Positions 39,216-48,383 are shown, counted from the first letter of the stretch. The stretch: 64,000 nt of DNA from Azospira sp. I13 (GCF_003112695.1 NZ_BFBP01000005.1:124439-188438); one strand, 5' to 3'. The notes: generated from the letters alone by a model not told the origin. A program made the numbers and translations.

Positions 39216-41891
39216 TTGACCAAGCAAAACGGTATTTCCTCGCGACAGTTCGTCTATGTCGTTATCGCCCTGTTGGCGTTGGCAGGCTTTTGCGCCTTGC
39301 TGGGCCTGGAGCTGAAGCACTCCTACGATACCGAAATCAGCTTTGCCCGCCGTAATGTGGAAAATCTGGCCGTGACCCTGGAAGGGCAGGCCAGGGGCAG
39401 CGTCGATAAAATCGATATCGTGCTGCAGGAGGCCCAGCACCTGTTGGCAACCCGCCTGGGCGGTAGCCTCAGCAATGCCGATACGGCGGCCATCAACCAG
39501 GAACTGAAGCGCCTGCTGGGCCGTATCCCTGAATCCCAGAGCCTGCGCGTGGCCGATGCCCAGGGGGTGTTCCGCTTCGATGCCACCGGCAAGCCCTCCG
39601 GCCAGACCATTGGTGACCGCAGCTACTTTCAGCGCAACAAGCAATCCAAGGACGGTGCGCTGGTCATTTCCGAGCCGATCTTTGCCCGCATCACCCAGAA
39701 CTGGGTCATTACCTTAAGCCGGCGCCTGGTGGACCGTCAGGGTAATTTTGCCGGCCTGGTCCAGGCGGCGGTCAATGCGGATAGCCTGCAGCAGAACTTT
39801 GCCACCCTGAATATCGGCCCGGGCGGGGTCGTCGCCATCTATGACGAGAATCTGCGCCTCATTGCCAGAAGCCCGGCATTGCCCAACCGCCAGGGCAAGA
39901 GCATTCTCAACCAGGCTATCAGTGACAACATCCACGACCGGGACCAAGGCTCCTTCGAGGCACTTTCCCACCAGGATGGCATCCGCCGCATATTCGGTTT
40001 TCGTCGCCTGGAAAATCTGCCCTTTGTCGTCTTCGTCGGCCTCTCGCGGGATGAAGTACTGGCGGAGTGGTACCGCAAGCTCACCTATTATGGCCTGACG
40101 GCCCTGGTGCTGGCCCTGGCCCTGCTGGGCCTGATACTGGTCTGGCAGCGCAGCTACGTCCGCGCCATCGCCATGGCCAACAGCATGAGCAATGCCTATG
40201 GGGAATCCGCTTCGCGCATGCGGGCGCTGCTCGACAGCATTCCCGACCTAGCTTGGATCAAGGACCGGGACTTCCGCTTCCATGCCGTGAATGAGGCCTA
40301 CGCCAGAATGTGCGGACGCCCGGTGCAAGATATCCTCGGCAAAACGGTCTTCCAGATCTGGCCGGAACAACTGGCCCGGGCTTTCCACAATCACGACGAA
40401 TCGGTGCTGGCAAGCGGCGAGGCCAACCACTTTGAAGTCCAGGTGCCCAATATCGAAGGTAGCCTGCGCACCCTGGATTACATCCGCGTACCGGTGCGGG
40501 ACGAGGAGGGGAGTGTGGTGGGCATGGCCGGCATTGCCCGGGACATCACGGAACGCAAGGAGGTGGAGGAGAAAATCCGCCGCATGGCCGAGCACGATGC
40601 ACTGACCGGGCTGCCCAATCGCAGCCTGCTCAGTGTGCGCATGGCCGAATTGATCGCCAGGGCGGCAGACAGCGAAATGCAGCTGGCCTTGCTGTTCCTG
40701 GATCTCGACCATTTCAAGAACATCAATGATTCCCTGGGCCATGAAATTGGCGACCTGCTGTTGCAGCAGGTATCCGGCCGCCTGCTCCAGTTCCTGCACG
40801 AAGCCGATACCCTGAGCCGCTCCGGCGGGGACGAATTCGCCATTCTCCTTGCCGATTGCAGCGGTGCTCCCATGGTGGGGCGCATTGCCGAGCGACTGCT
40901 GGAAGCCATGGCCCAGCCTTTCAGTGTCGATGGGCATGAGCTGGTACTGTCGGCCTCCATTGGCATCAGCATGTATCCCCACGACGGGCATGACCTGGGG
41001 ACCCTGCTGAAGAATGCCGATGCCGCCATGTTCTCCGCCAAGGCCGCCGGCCGCAACGCCTACCAGTTCTTCACGCCGGAAATGAATGCCCGGGTCTTCG
41101 AGCGCCTTTCCCTGGAAAACAGCCTGCGCAAGGCCCTGGCAAGGCAGGAGCTGCTGCTCTATTACCAGCCCCAGTATCGGGTGGAGGATCATCGACTGTT
41201 CGGTTTTGAGGCGCTGCTGCGCTGGCGCCATCCTGAACTGGGTTTGGTGCCTCCGGTGCGCTTCATCCCCATTGCGGAGGAAACCAGCCTGATCCTGCCC
41301 ATCGGCGAATGGGTGATGCGGGAGGCCTGTCGCCAGCAGGTGGCCTGGCAGAAAGCCGGCCTGCCGGCCACGACAGTGGCGGTGAACCTTTCTGCCGTGC
41401 AGTTCCGGCAATCCAATTTCGTTGCCCTGGTCCAGAACATCCTTAAGGAAACCGGCCTGCCGGCCCACCAGCTGGAACTGGAAATTACCGAAAGCCTGCT
41501 CATGGAGGATACGGAAAGGGCGGTGCAGATCCTCAACGATCTGAAGGACCTGGGCGTACGCCTGGCCCTGGACGATTTCGGTACCGGCTATTCCAGCCTC
41601 AGCTATCTCAAGCGTTTCCCCCTGGACAAGATCAAGATCGACCAGTCCTTCGTGCGCGACATGATCCGTGATTCTGGCGATGCCGCCATCATTCAGGCCA
41701 TCATCGCCATTGCTGGCAAGCTCGGCATGGGTGTCATCGCGGAAGGGGTGGAGAGTAAAGCCCAGCTCGATTACCTGGCTTTCCACCAATGCAGCGAATT
41801 CCAGGGCTATCTCTTCAGCCCGCCGGTCCCCGCCGCAGAAGTCCCGGCCCTGCTTAAATCCGCCACTCAAATGCCGGCGTCAATGGCATAA
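39216..41891 (+). CDS. Membrane sensor with Cache-type periplasmic domain, PAS, GGDEF and EAL
   Basis: 891 residues. Two membrane segments (about 12-30 and 289-311) bracket a periplasmic Cache-like sensor. A PAS domain with PAC follows (about 340-450, ending GMAGIARDITERK), then GGDEF (about 462-615) with SGGDEF and EAL (about 640-880) with EALLRW and DDFGTGYSSL. Both catalytic motifs look intact, so it may make or degrade c-di-GMP depending on signal; tandem proteins often do only one. The TTG at 39216 is the only start before the first membrane segment and has a GAG-type weak ribosome-binding site. Stand-alone; divergent from tex. Confidence 0.92.
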   Translation: MTKQNGISSRQFVYVVIALLALAGFCALLGLELKHSYDTEISFARRNVENLAVTLEGQARGSVDKIDIVLQEAQHLLATRLGGSLSNADTAAINQELKRLLGRIPESQSLRVADAQGVFRFDATGKPSGQTIGDRSYFQRNKQSKDGALVISEPIFARITQNWVITLSRRLVDRQGNFAGLVQAAVNADSLQQNFATLNIGPGGVVAIYDENLRLIARSPALPNRQGKSILNQAISDNIHDRDQGSFEALSHQDGIRRIFGFRRLENLPFVVFVGLSRDEVLAEWYRKLTYYGLTALVLALALLGLILVWQRSYVRAIAMANSMSNAYGESASRMRALLDSIPDLAWIKDRDFRFHAVNEAYARMCGRPVQDILGKTVFQIWPEQLARAFHNHDESVLASGEANHFEVQVPNIEGSLRTLDYIRVPVRDEEGSVVGMAGIARDITERKEVEEKIRRMAEHDALTGLPNRSLLSVRMAELIARAADSEMQLALLFLDLDHFKNINDSLGHEIGDLLLQQVSGRLLQFLHEADTLSRSGGDEFAILLADCSGAPMVGRIAERLLEAMAQPFSVDGHELVLSASIGISMYPHDGHDLGTLLKNADAAMFSAKAAGRNAYQFFTPEMNARVFERLSLENSLRKALARQELLLYYQPQYRVEDHRLFGFEALLRWRHPELGLVPPVRFIPIAEETSLILPIGEWVMREACRQQVAWQKAGLPATTVAVNLSAVQFRQSNFVALVQNILKETGLPAHQLELEITESLLMEDTERAVQILNDLKDLGVRLALDDFGTGYSSLSYLKRFPLDKIKIDQSFVRDMIRDSGDAAIIQAIIAIAGKLGMGVIAEGVESKAQLDYLAFHQCSEFQGYLFSPPVPAAEVPALLKSATQMPASMA

Positions 41892-41947
41892 TCCAACGCT
41901 ATATCCAGAACCCAATCCGTCCAGAACACCCCAACAGGAGGCAACCC

Positions 41948-42391
41948 ATGCAAGTTCAGACCCATCTGTTCGGCACCATCGAAATCGATCCCGATACCGT
42001 CATCACCTTTCCCGCTGGTCTGACCGGCTTTGAAAAGAGCCTCCGCTACAAGCTGGTCCATGAAGCGGGTGAGGGTGAGCCGGTGAGTTTCACCCTGCAG
42101 TCCATCGACGATCCCGCCGTGGCCTTCCAGATTGTCGACCCCACCGCCATCGGCTTCCAGTACGAACTCGAACTCTCCGAGAGCGAACTGGCCACCCTCA
42201 AGGTGGAAAAGTCCGAAGACGTAGCCGTCATGCTGCTGCTGTTCAAGCAGGAATCCAACAGCCGCCAGATCGGTGCCAATGTCCGCGCCCCGCTGCTGAT
42301 CAACGTCAAGACCCGCCTGGGCCTGCAAAAGGTCATCGGCAACGTCCAGCCCCGCATCACGGTGAGCAACCTCAGCTCCCAGGTTGGCTGA
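41948..42391 (+). CDS. fliW: Flagellar assembly factor FliW
   Basis: 147 residues. The start MQVQTHLFGTIEIDPDTVIT, TFPAGLTGFE and VRAPLLINVKTRLGLQKV blocks identify FliW. FliW binds flagellin and, in other bacteria, antagonises CsrA to couple flagellin synthesis to export. Here csrA and flagellin genes are not adjacent: the upstream neighbour is the GGDEF-EAL regulator and a strong terminator follows. AGGAGG precedes the ATG. The pairing with a c-di-GMP enzyme is suggestive of motility control but not evidence of it. Confidence 0.93.
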   Translation: MQVQTHLFGTIEIDPDTVITFPAGLTGFEKSLRYKLVHEAGEGEPVSFTLQSIDDPAVAFQIVDPTAIGFQYELELSESELATLKVEKSEDVAVMLLLFKQESNSRQIGANVRAPLLINVKTRLGLQKVIGNVQPRITVSNLSSQVG

Positions 42392-42411
42392 TCCCGCATT
42401 ACTCAATGCCC

Positions 42412-42446
42412 AAAAGGCCCTTGGGAACCCCCAAGGGCCTTTTTTC
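42412..42446 (+). terminator. Rho-independent terminator after fliW
   Basis: A stem of about thirteen pairs (AAAGGCCCTTGGG/CCCAAGGGCCTTT) with a four-base loop and a following run of T residues. It separates the core-like region from the accessory region to the right. Confidence 0.93.
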
Positions 42447-42606
42447 TGCCTGGCAGGCGGGGAGGGGGCAACTCCCGCAGTACAGAAACACCTTTCACCT
42501 GCTTCGGGAACCCAACCCTATCGCTTCTTAAAGTCCATTTCTCCCCCTTGAAACGGACCTGGTGCATCATCCCACGCACTCCTGAAGGAAAAGGGGGTTT
42601 GGGCGT

Positions 42607-43476
42607 TCATTGGCCCTCCCGGACATATCCCTCGATGAGCCGGTAGAACCAGAAAGCCTCGCTGGAGGCGATCTGATTATCAAAGTGCGCAGGCGAAAGC
42701 CCCGTTACTCGTCGCACCTCCCGCCCCATGTGGGACTGATCAGCAAACCCGGCATCGACCGCTAATCCCGACAGGTCGATAGCACCGTCCTTCCTGTGTT
42801 TTCCGGAGAGTGCAAAGGCCTCCTCCACACGCGAATAGCGTTGTAGCTGCCGATGATTTTGGCCGGTCCAGCTTTTCACCCGGCGTTGCAGTTGCCGCAG
42901 GCTGCTTCCCGCTTGGGAAAAGGCGGCTCGACCCAGCAGAGATCGAATCCAGCCTGTCATCAGGGGGCCGCCATAGTTTTCTTGAGAACATTGCCAGAGC
43001 GGCTGCAAAAGCGTTTGTAGCTTGAGGAATGGCTCGACTTCACGATCGTCGAACAACGATGTACAGCAGTTCAATAAAGACGCCGGGGCGACTTCTTCCA
43101 GAGGGAGCGTTCGGTCGATGTACGCTTCGACGGAGCTCCCCAACAGCCCGCCGATAGCTTCCGGGAAGAAGGCGACGGACATGGCATGGACCGTACCGGG
43201 GGACCAGCTCGCAAACGGGCGACTTTGGGGGCCGGAAAACACCAGCGATGGCAGTATCGGACCCAAAACAGGGGGAGAGCCCCTGTCATAAGCTTTCACC
43301 ATATGCAGCGCCCCCTCAAAAACCCAGGAAATGGAAGCCATTGGGGTGGCGGGGTAATAGTTGAAGCGATCATTCTCCGACAGTAGCGTTCCCCGGGTAT
43401 CGCGCTCTATTCCCACAAAAATGCAGGCGCCCAGATCAGGGCAGGGGAGTCGCAAGTGGGATCGTGGTGCGGTCAT
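42607..43476 (-). CDS. AraC-family transcriptional regulator
   Basis: 289 residues. The C-terminal AraC double helix-turn-helix is recognisable from SLRQLQRRVKSWTGQ (first HTH region, about 190-205) and LSGLAVDAGFADQSHMGREV then VRRVTGLSPAHF (about 235-270). The N-terminal 170 residues are an effector or oligomerisation domain of the DUF6597 kind. It is transcribed away from an alpha/beta hydrolase gene with a 139-base shared spacer, so it probably regulates that gene and possibly the block behind it; the inducer is unknown. Codon use is a little less GC-rich than the core genes to the left. Confidence 0.87.
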   Translation of the reverse strand: MTAPRSHLRLPCPDLGACIFVGIERDTRGTLLSENDRFNYYPATPMASISWVFEGALHMVKAYDRGSPPVLGPILPSLVFSGPQSRPFASWSPGTVHAMSVAFFPEAIGGLLGSSVEAYIDRTLPLEEVAPASLLNCCTSLFDDREVEPFLKLQTLLQPLWQCSQENYGGPLMTGWIRSLLGRAAFSQAGSSLRQLQRRVKSWTGQNHRQLQRYSRVEEAFALSGKHRKDGAIDLSGLAVDAGFADQSHMGREVRRVTGLSPAHFDNQIASSEAFWFYRLIEGYVREGQ

Positions 43477-43615
43477 GTCGTTTCCGTTCTAGATACGGCT
43501 TCAAGGTTATCGGCACAATTCTACTCATTCAGGCTTTTTCCTTGGATACGTCATGGCGCCACAGCACGGGCTGCTGCCATTTTTTTGTTCACCTGCCAGT
43601 AAGAGGCGTTGAAAC

Positions 43616-44683
43616 ATGCCAACCACAGTAACCCAAGGCCCTTTTTCCTATCGCGTACGTGGCCTGACGAATTTGCTGGGGACCACATTCCAGGTCTTGG
43701 GCCGGCGCGCCGTCGGTAGGCCCTTGGTCAAGGAATGGCCCGTCATTGTCGAAATAGCCACCCTGTTCTGGCGCAAACAGTTCAACCATGCCTTTTCGCT
43801 GAAGAGCATCGCCGAAGGGCGCCTCTACTTCGACAGTGTTTATCAGCAACCGGATGACATCCCAGCGGTTGACGTGGTGCCGTCTTCACCCCATGAACCC
43901 GCCGGCGACTGGTATGTCCCCCGACACTGCACCAGCGACGTCACCCTGCTGTATTTCCATGGCGGCGGCTACAGTTTCTATGCCGAGGTGTCTCGACTGT
44001 TTATTGCCTTGCTGGCTGAGTGGATGGGCACTCGAATATTTGCGCCCAACTATCGCCTCAGCCCTGAACATCCCCACCCGGCACAACTCGACGACGGCAT
44101 GGCGGCATATCGCTTTCTCCTAGAAGAGGGCGTACAGCCGGAACAGCTGGTGGTCTGCGGTGATTCCGCTGGGGGGCATTTGGCACTGATGACAGCCCTT
44201 CATGCGCTGAATGCCGCGTTGCCACTCCCTGCACTGGTGGTGGCACTGAGTCCCTGGACGGACACCGGAATGCGTGGCGCCAGTCAATTCGGCAATGACA
44301 TCTATGACATGGTTCAGGGGTACATGACCCTTCAGTTTTCCAAATGGCTCAAGGGACAACATCCCTTGAGCGATCGGGAAACTTCTCCGATCTATCACGC
44401 ATTGCAGGGCTTGCCTCCCATCTATCTGCAAGCAGGCGGAAAGGAAATTCTGGTCGACATGATTCGTGACTTCGCGCGGGAAGTGAAAGGGCAGGGCGGT
44501 GCCGTACGCTTGGACGTGTGGGAGCACATGACCCATGAGTTTCACGCCTATGGCAATTTGATACCGGAAAGCCGGCAAGCCCTGAATCTCGTCAAGCAGG
44601 CTATCCACCAGGCGACCTCCTCAAAATCCAAAATCAATCTCCCACATCTCCCACAAACTGAAATTGACTGTTTGATTGAATAA
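43616..44683 (+). CDS. Alpha/beta hydrolase, hormone-sensitive-lipase (HGGG) family
   Basis: 355 residues. The oxyanion motif YFHGGGYSFY and nucleophile motif CGDSAGGHLALM place it in the HSL/family IV esterases; the acid Asp is near LVDMIRD and the base His in WEHMTHEFHAY. It is likely a cytoplasmic ester hydrolase acting on short or medium acyl esters. About 60 leading residues precede the core, as usual. It starts a co-oriented seven-gene block and is divergent from the AraC regulator. The substrate is not inferable. Confidence 0.87.
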   Translation: MPTTVTQGPFSYRVRGLTNLLGTTFQVLGRRAVGRPLVKEWPVIVEIATLFWRKQFNHAFSLKSIAEGRLYFDSVYQQPDDIPAVDVVPSSPHEPAGDWYVPRHCTSDVTLLYFHGGGYSFYAEVSRLFIALLAEWMGTRIFAPNYRLSPEHPHPAQLDDGMAAYRFLLEEGVQPEQLVVCGDSAGGHLALMTALHALNAALPLPALVVALSPWTDTGMRGASQFGNDIYDMVQGYMTLQFSKWLKGQHPLSDRETSPIYHALQGLPPIYLQAGGKEILVDMIRDFAREVKGQGGAVRLDVWEHMTHEFHAYGNLIPESRQALNLVKQAIHQATSSKSKINLPHLPQTEIDCLIE

Positions 44684-44686
44684 GCG

Positions 44687-45178
44687 ATGAAAACTGCAAC
44701 GCTGGACGAGCAGCTGGAAAATCTGCGGAACATGGGTAAGTCCTGGGTGGGGCTGGCAGCTCAAGGTGTTTTTGTAATACCGGCCCTGATCGTCTTTTAC
44801 AAGGCATTGACACTGCGTGAATACGGGCTAATTCCGATTGGAATTGGGTTACTTTTCTTTGCACTGATTATTCACCAGGGAATGCCTCATGTCAGGCGGG
44901 CGGTTCGAGGAATTGACAGCAATGATCGATGCCGTGGAATTGCAAATATTACGATCGAAGAGACCTCGGAAAATATCTATTACACCGCCGACGTTACAGT
45001 CTACCGGCGGGGCCGCTGGGCTATCCCTTTCCGACCACAAGGCTGGATTCCAGAAGCGATGGAATTGTCAGTGGAGTGTCGTTTTATTCGCGGCGTCGAT
45101 TGGCCGGTATTGCTCATTGCTGAAGTCGGCCTTATCCATCCGACTGGCACACCTAAGGTTATGATTTTGAATACATGA
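44687..45178 (+). CDS. Hypothetical membrane protein
   Basis: 163 residues. Two adjacent hydrophobic helices (about 22-42 and 46-64) form a hairpin, followed by a soluble C-terminal domain (NITIEETSENIYYTADVTVY, GRWAIPFRPQGWIPEAMELS) with beta character. I do not recognise a family. The ATG lies 3 bases after the hydrolase stop, so the two are almost certainly co-transcribed. Base composition is visibly less GC-rich than the core genes, matching the rest of the block. Confidence 0.6.
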   Translation: MKTATLDEQLENLRNMGKSWVGLAAQGVFVIPALIVFYKALTLREYGLIPIGIGLLFFALIIHQGMPHVRRAVRGIDSNDRCRGIANITIEETSENIYYTADVTVYRRGRWAIPFRPQGWIPEAMELSVECRFIRGVDWPVLLIAEVGLIHPTGTPKVMILNT

Positions 45179-45226
45179 CGCAATATCGGTAAATCTATCT
45201 TCAATTTTAAATAAAGGAAAACCAAA

Positions 45227-45592
45227 GTGGCACAACCAAACTTTATTATTCTATTTGTCGACAACCCGCAAAATAGCGCTTCGTTTTATTCAACACTGCT
45301 GGGGAAGGAAGCTGTCGAAGCCTCTTCCACTTTTGCCATGTTCGCACTTGATTCCGGATTGATGTTGGGCTTGTGGTCAAAGCACACTGCGGAACCGCTA
45401 CCGACAGCGGCTGGCGGCGGATGTGAATTGGCAATTTCTGTGGAAAGCGAAGCGCTTGTGGACGAGCATTATGCGCAATGGATCCAGTGGCAGGTGGAAA
45501 TGTTACAGACTCCAGCCCATCTCGATTTCGGCTATACCTTCTTGGCCCGTGACCCGGATGGTCATCGCCTCAGGGTTTTTTGCCTATCCTAG
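45227..45592 (+). CDS. VOC-superfamily (glyoxalase/dioxygenase fold) protein
   Basis: 121 residues. The pattern FIILFVDNPQNSASFYSTLL at the start and GYTFLARDPDGHRLRVF at the end matches single-unit VOC proteins such as drug-binding or glyoxalase-like proteins. Several typical metal-ligand positions are not obvious, so it may bind rather than transform its ligand. The GTG start at 45227 follows AAAGGAAAACC. The upstream spacer is 48 bases and AT-rich. Confidence 0.8.
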   Translation: MAQPNFIILFVDNPQNSASFYSTLLGKEAVEASSTFAMFALDSGLMLGLWSKHTAEPLPTAAGGGCELAISVESEALVDEHYAQWIQWQVEMLQTPAHLDFGYTFLARDPDGHRLRVFCLS

Positions 45593-45689
45593 CCGTGATT
45601 TTTCTAGCAGCTCGGAAGGCTGCATTTCATATATACAACATTGATGCTATGCCGTCAGTAAATTGTTAACTTATTAATACTGCTAATAA

Positions 45690-46343
45690 ATGACCGATCC
45701 CACCCATAAATCGCCTACTGATCGCACCAAAATTCGCCGCCTTCCTGAACTCGCAAACCATGATCAAGAGATGCTCCATACGATCATTGATGAAGCATAC
45801 GTCTGCCATGTCGCATTCAGAGCTGGGGATGATGTACATTGCATTCCAACGGCCCATTGGCGGGTCGGTGACAGTATTTATATTCATGGTGCCAATGGCA
45901 GCCGTATGGTTAAGGCTCTTTTAAGCGGTGCAAGTGCCTCGGTGGCCATCACACATCTGGATGGTTTGGTGCTGGCAAAGACAGCATTCAACCATGGCAT
46001 GAATTATCGATCAGCAGTCATCTACGGATGCTTTGATCTCATTGAAAATGATGATGATAAACTTGCTGCATTTGATTATTTCATGGAAAAAATATCAAAA
46101 GGCCGCAAGGATGAAGTGCGTCGTGGCAATTCCAAAGAGCTTGGTGCAACATCACTGTTGAAGCTCTCTTTGGAAGAGGCTGCAGTGAAGGTAAGTAATG
46201 CCGTACCTAGCGACAGCGAGAAGGATATTGATCGCCAGGTTTGGACTGGCGTACTCCCACTGGCTGTAGTAAGAAAATCACCAATTTCTGCTGATAACAA
46301 TGCTATTGCAGCCCCGGAATACGTTCAGCACTGGGCAGATTGA
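45690..46343 (+). CDS. Pyridoxamine 5'-phosphate oxidase-like flavoprotein (NimA-type)
   Basis: 217 residues. The blocks IIDEAYVCHVAFRAGDDVHC, IPTAHWRVGDSIYIHGANGS and YRSAVIYGCFDLI match the FMN-binding split barrel of COG3467/NimA-like proteins, homologues of which include nitroimidazole-resistance proteins. It probably binds flavin or haem and acts as a small reductase; the substrate is unknown. The stop overlaps the TTG of the next gene, a GNAT. The coding sequence is markedly AT-richer than the core genome to the left. Confidence 0.82.
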   Translation: MTDPTHKSPTDRTKIRRLPELANHDQEMLHTIIDEAYVCHVAFRAGDDVHCIPTAHWRVGDSIYIHGANGSRMVKALLSGASASVAITHLDGLVLAKTAFNHGMNYRSAVIYGCFDLIENDDDKLAAFDYFMEKISKGRKDEVRRGNSKELGATSLLKLSLEEAAVKVSNAVPSDSEKDIDRQVWTGVLPLAVVRKSPISADNNAIAAPEYVQHWAD

Positions 46344-46870
46344 GTGCCACCAAGGATATAGCTCCAGTGCCCACATCTGAAGAAACATATAGCATATTGA
46401 TTTCACGAGCAGGAATTGAAGAGGTTCCCGAGATTGCCGTGATGGTTGGCGAGTTATTGGAGGAAATCATGAATGCCATTAACATCAAGGCGTTTGATCA
46501 CAACTATTCTGAAACGAATAATCTGCTGATTGATTTTCTCTGCCAAGACAAGTATTTCGTATTTGTTGCTACAGCTTGCGATGGGAACTATCTTGGCTTC
46601 ATTTCTCTCTATGAAAGCCATGCACTTTACGCAGGTGGATCATTCGGAACAATTGCAGAGCTTTATGTTCGCCCAGATTTCAGAAATAGAAATATTGGTT
46701 TGAAATTAGTTTCTTCAGCCAAGTCCTTCGGTTTTTCACGCAACTGGAAACGCCTTGAGGTGACCACGCCACCATTGCCGGAATTTGACAAAACGCTTGC
46801 GTTCTATGAACGAGAGGGCTTTGCGGTTAGTGGTGGTCGGAAACTCAAGATTGAACTGGATGCGCACTGA
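46340..46870 (+). CDS. GNAT-family N-acetyltransferase (first of two)
   Basis: 176 residues. The acetyl-CoA motif A region is GTIAELYVRPDFRNRNIGLK (RxxGxGx variant R-N-R-N-I-G-L), preceded by FISLYESHALYAGG and followed by FYEREGFAVSGGRK near the end, typical GNAT features. The start is TTG overlapping the PNPOx stop (TTGA), showing tight coupling to that gene. The acceptor substrate is unknown; close linkage to a flavoprotein and a second GNAT suggests a shared small-molecule pathway or resistance function. Confidence 0.82.
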   Translation: MSATKDIAPVPTSEETYSILISRAGIEEVPEIAVMVGELLEEIMNAINIKAFDHNYSETNNLLIDFLCQDKYFVFVATACDGNYLGFISLYESHALYAGGSFGTIAELYVRPDFRNRNIGLKLVSSAKSFGFSRNWKRLEVTTPPLPEFDKTLAFYEREGFAVSGGRKLKIELDAH

Positions 46871-46895
46871 TTTAATTCAATCTCGCAGGAAATCC

Positions 46896-47378
46896 ATGAC
46901 CAGAGATATCACTATTCGCCAGGCCATCCCCGATGACTACCAGCAGGTGATCAGCGTCGTGGATGCATGGTGGGGTGGGCGTCGCATGGCTGACATGCTT
47001 CCCAAGCTCTTTTTTGTTCATTTTCAGACTACGTGTTTCATAGCGGAACGGTCTGGTCATTTACTGGGTTTTTTAGTGGGTTTTGTGTCCCAAGCCATTC
47101 CAGAAGAAGCCTACATTCATTTCATTGGAATTAGTCCGGAGTTCCGGGGGCGAGAACTCGGACGCGCCTTATATGAACAGTTCTTTGATTCGGTGAGGGA
47201 ATTTGGCGTCCACACGGTGCGATGTGTTACATCACCCATCAACAAGGGATCTATTGCATTCCATCTACGCATGGGCTTCCATATCCATCCCAGCGTACTG
47301 GAAATTGACGGCGTTCCGGTCATTGAAGGTTACGATGGGAAGGGAGAAGACAGGGTACTTTTGGCTAAAGCGTTGTAA
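46896..47378 (+). CDS. GNAT-family N-acetyltransferase (second of two)
   Basis: 160 residues. Acetyl-CoA-binding motif A is IGISPEFRGRELGRALYEQF (Q/RxxGxG/A variant), followed by the usual VRCVTSPINKGSIAFHLRMG block. It differs clearly in sequence from the preceding GNAT, so it is not a recent duplicate. ATG 46896 has AGGA at good spacing and gives the usual start MTRDITIRQAIPDD; the frame is open further upstream inside the previous gene. The substrate is unknown. Confidence 0.84.
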   Translation: MTRDITIRQAIPDDYQQVISVVDAWWGGRRMADMLPKLFFVHFQTTCFIAERSGHLLGFLVGFVSQAIPEEAYIHFIGISPEFRGRELGRALYEQFFDSVREFGVHTVRCVTSPINKGSIAFHLRMGFHIHPSVLEIDGVPVIEGYDGKGEDRVLLAKAL

Positions 47379-47519
47379 GCCGGCCCTGTCTGATTGGTGT
47401 CGGAATACGTCTTGGTTCCGTGTTGCCATGCCATGGAAGTACTGGCTGTCCAGCAATAACAGATACAGACAGCTTGTGGTGTTGTCCTTCTCTAACCTGA
47501 TATTTTTCTAAGTTTAGTT

Positions 47520-48200
47520 ATGGCATTTACGCTGGAAAAAGTTGTTCCCTGGGGACGGTCATATAGGGAGTACATCGATATGTTTTCCCTTTCCGATGAG
47601 GATCTACAGCAGCGCATTCTTGGCTGCGGTGACGGCCCCGCTTCCTTCAATGCTGAACATACTAGCCGCGGTGGGTCCGTCGTTTCGCTTGATCCAATTT
47701 ACGTGTTCGAGGCAGATCAGATTCGGGCACGGATTGGCGAAACATATCAAACAGTAATCACCCAGCTTCGTCAGAATTCAGCGGATTATGTTTGGGACAG
47801 CATCCCCTCGGTCGAAATACTTGGCGAGATTCGTCTGTCCGCCATGGAGAAGTTCCTATCCGATTTTGTGAAAGCTAAAGGGGAGGGGCGCTACATCCCT
47901 GGGGAGCTGCCGTCGCTACCGTTTCAAGCACAGACTTTTGATCTTGCACTTTCATCGCATTTTCTTTTTCTCTACAGCGACCATCTGACAGAAGAATTCC
48001 ATATCCACGCATTGTTAGAAATGCTCAGAGTCGCAAATGAAGTTCGAGTTTTCCCCCTGATTACACTTGGCAATACTGCGTCTCCCCACCTGGACGCAGT
48101 GCGGAAGCATTTCGAGAATCGTCAATGTTCTGTAGAAATCAGGACGGTAGCGTACGAATTTCAAAGGGGAGCCACAGAAATGCTGGTAATCAAGCAATGA
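47520..48200 (+). CDS. SAM-dependent methyltransferase-like protein
   Basis: 226 residues. The glycine motif ILGCGDGPASFNAEH (about 33-47) and SLDPIYVFEADQI (acidic residue after strand 2) fit class I methyltransferase motifs I and II, and the late FDLALSSHFLFLYSDHL fits motif post-I/IV. I recall this as a small family annotated only as SAM-dependent methyltransferase. The substrate is unknown. It is the last gene of the co-oriented AT-richer block. A perfect hairpin lies 30 bases downstream. Confidence 0.7.
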   Translation: MAFTLEKVVPWGRSYREYIDMFSLSDEDLQQRILGCGDGPASFNAEHTSRGGSVVSLDPIYVFEADQIRARIGETYQTVITQLRQNSADYVWDSIPSVEILGEIRLSAMEKFLSDFVKAKGEGRYIPGELPSLPFQAQTFDLALSSHFLFLYSDHLTEEFHIHALLEMLRVANEVRVFPLITLGNTASPHLDAVRKHFENRQCSVEIRTVAYEFQRGATEMLVIKQ

Positions 48201-48230
48201 GCGCGATTGACCCAAGATTCCTTCGTACAC

Positions 48231-48260
48231 GTTCGGCTGGGCTACGGTGCCCAGCCGAAC
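48231..48260 (+). terminator. Twelve-base-pair perfect hairpin
   Basis: GTTCGGCTGGGC and GCCCAGCCGAAC enclose a six-base loop, 30 bases after the methyltransferase-like stop. There is no T-tract on either side, so it may be a terminator of unusual type or a recombination-associated structure. Confidence 0.5.
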
Positions 48261-48383
48261 TGGCGCATCCAGGACTGGCTAGTGCATATTTGATATTTTA
48301 CATAATACAAATTATGCGAATAACGAACAGGGAAGGTTCCAGTATCGGCGGCTGATCCAGAGCATCCTTCAAACTCTCCTCAC

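Noticed and set aside
43616-48260. Integron cassette array with attC sites
   Set aside because: Gene mix fits, but the spacers lack convincing core-site pairs of the GTTRRRY/RYYYAAC kind, and the nearby recombinase is not an integron integrase.
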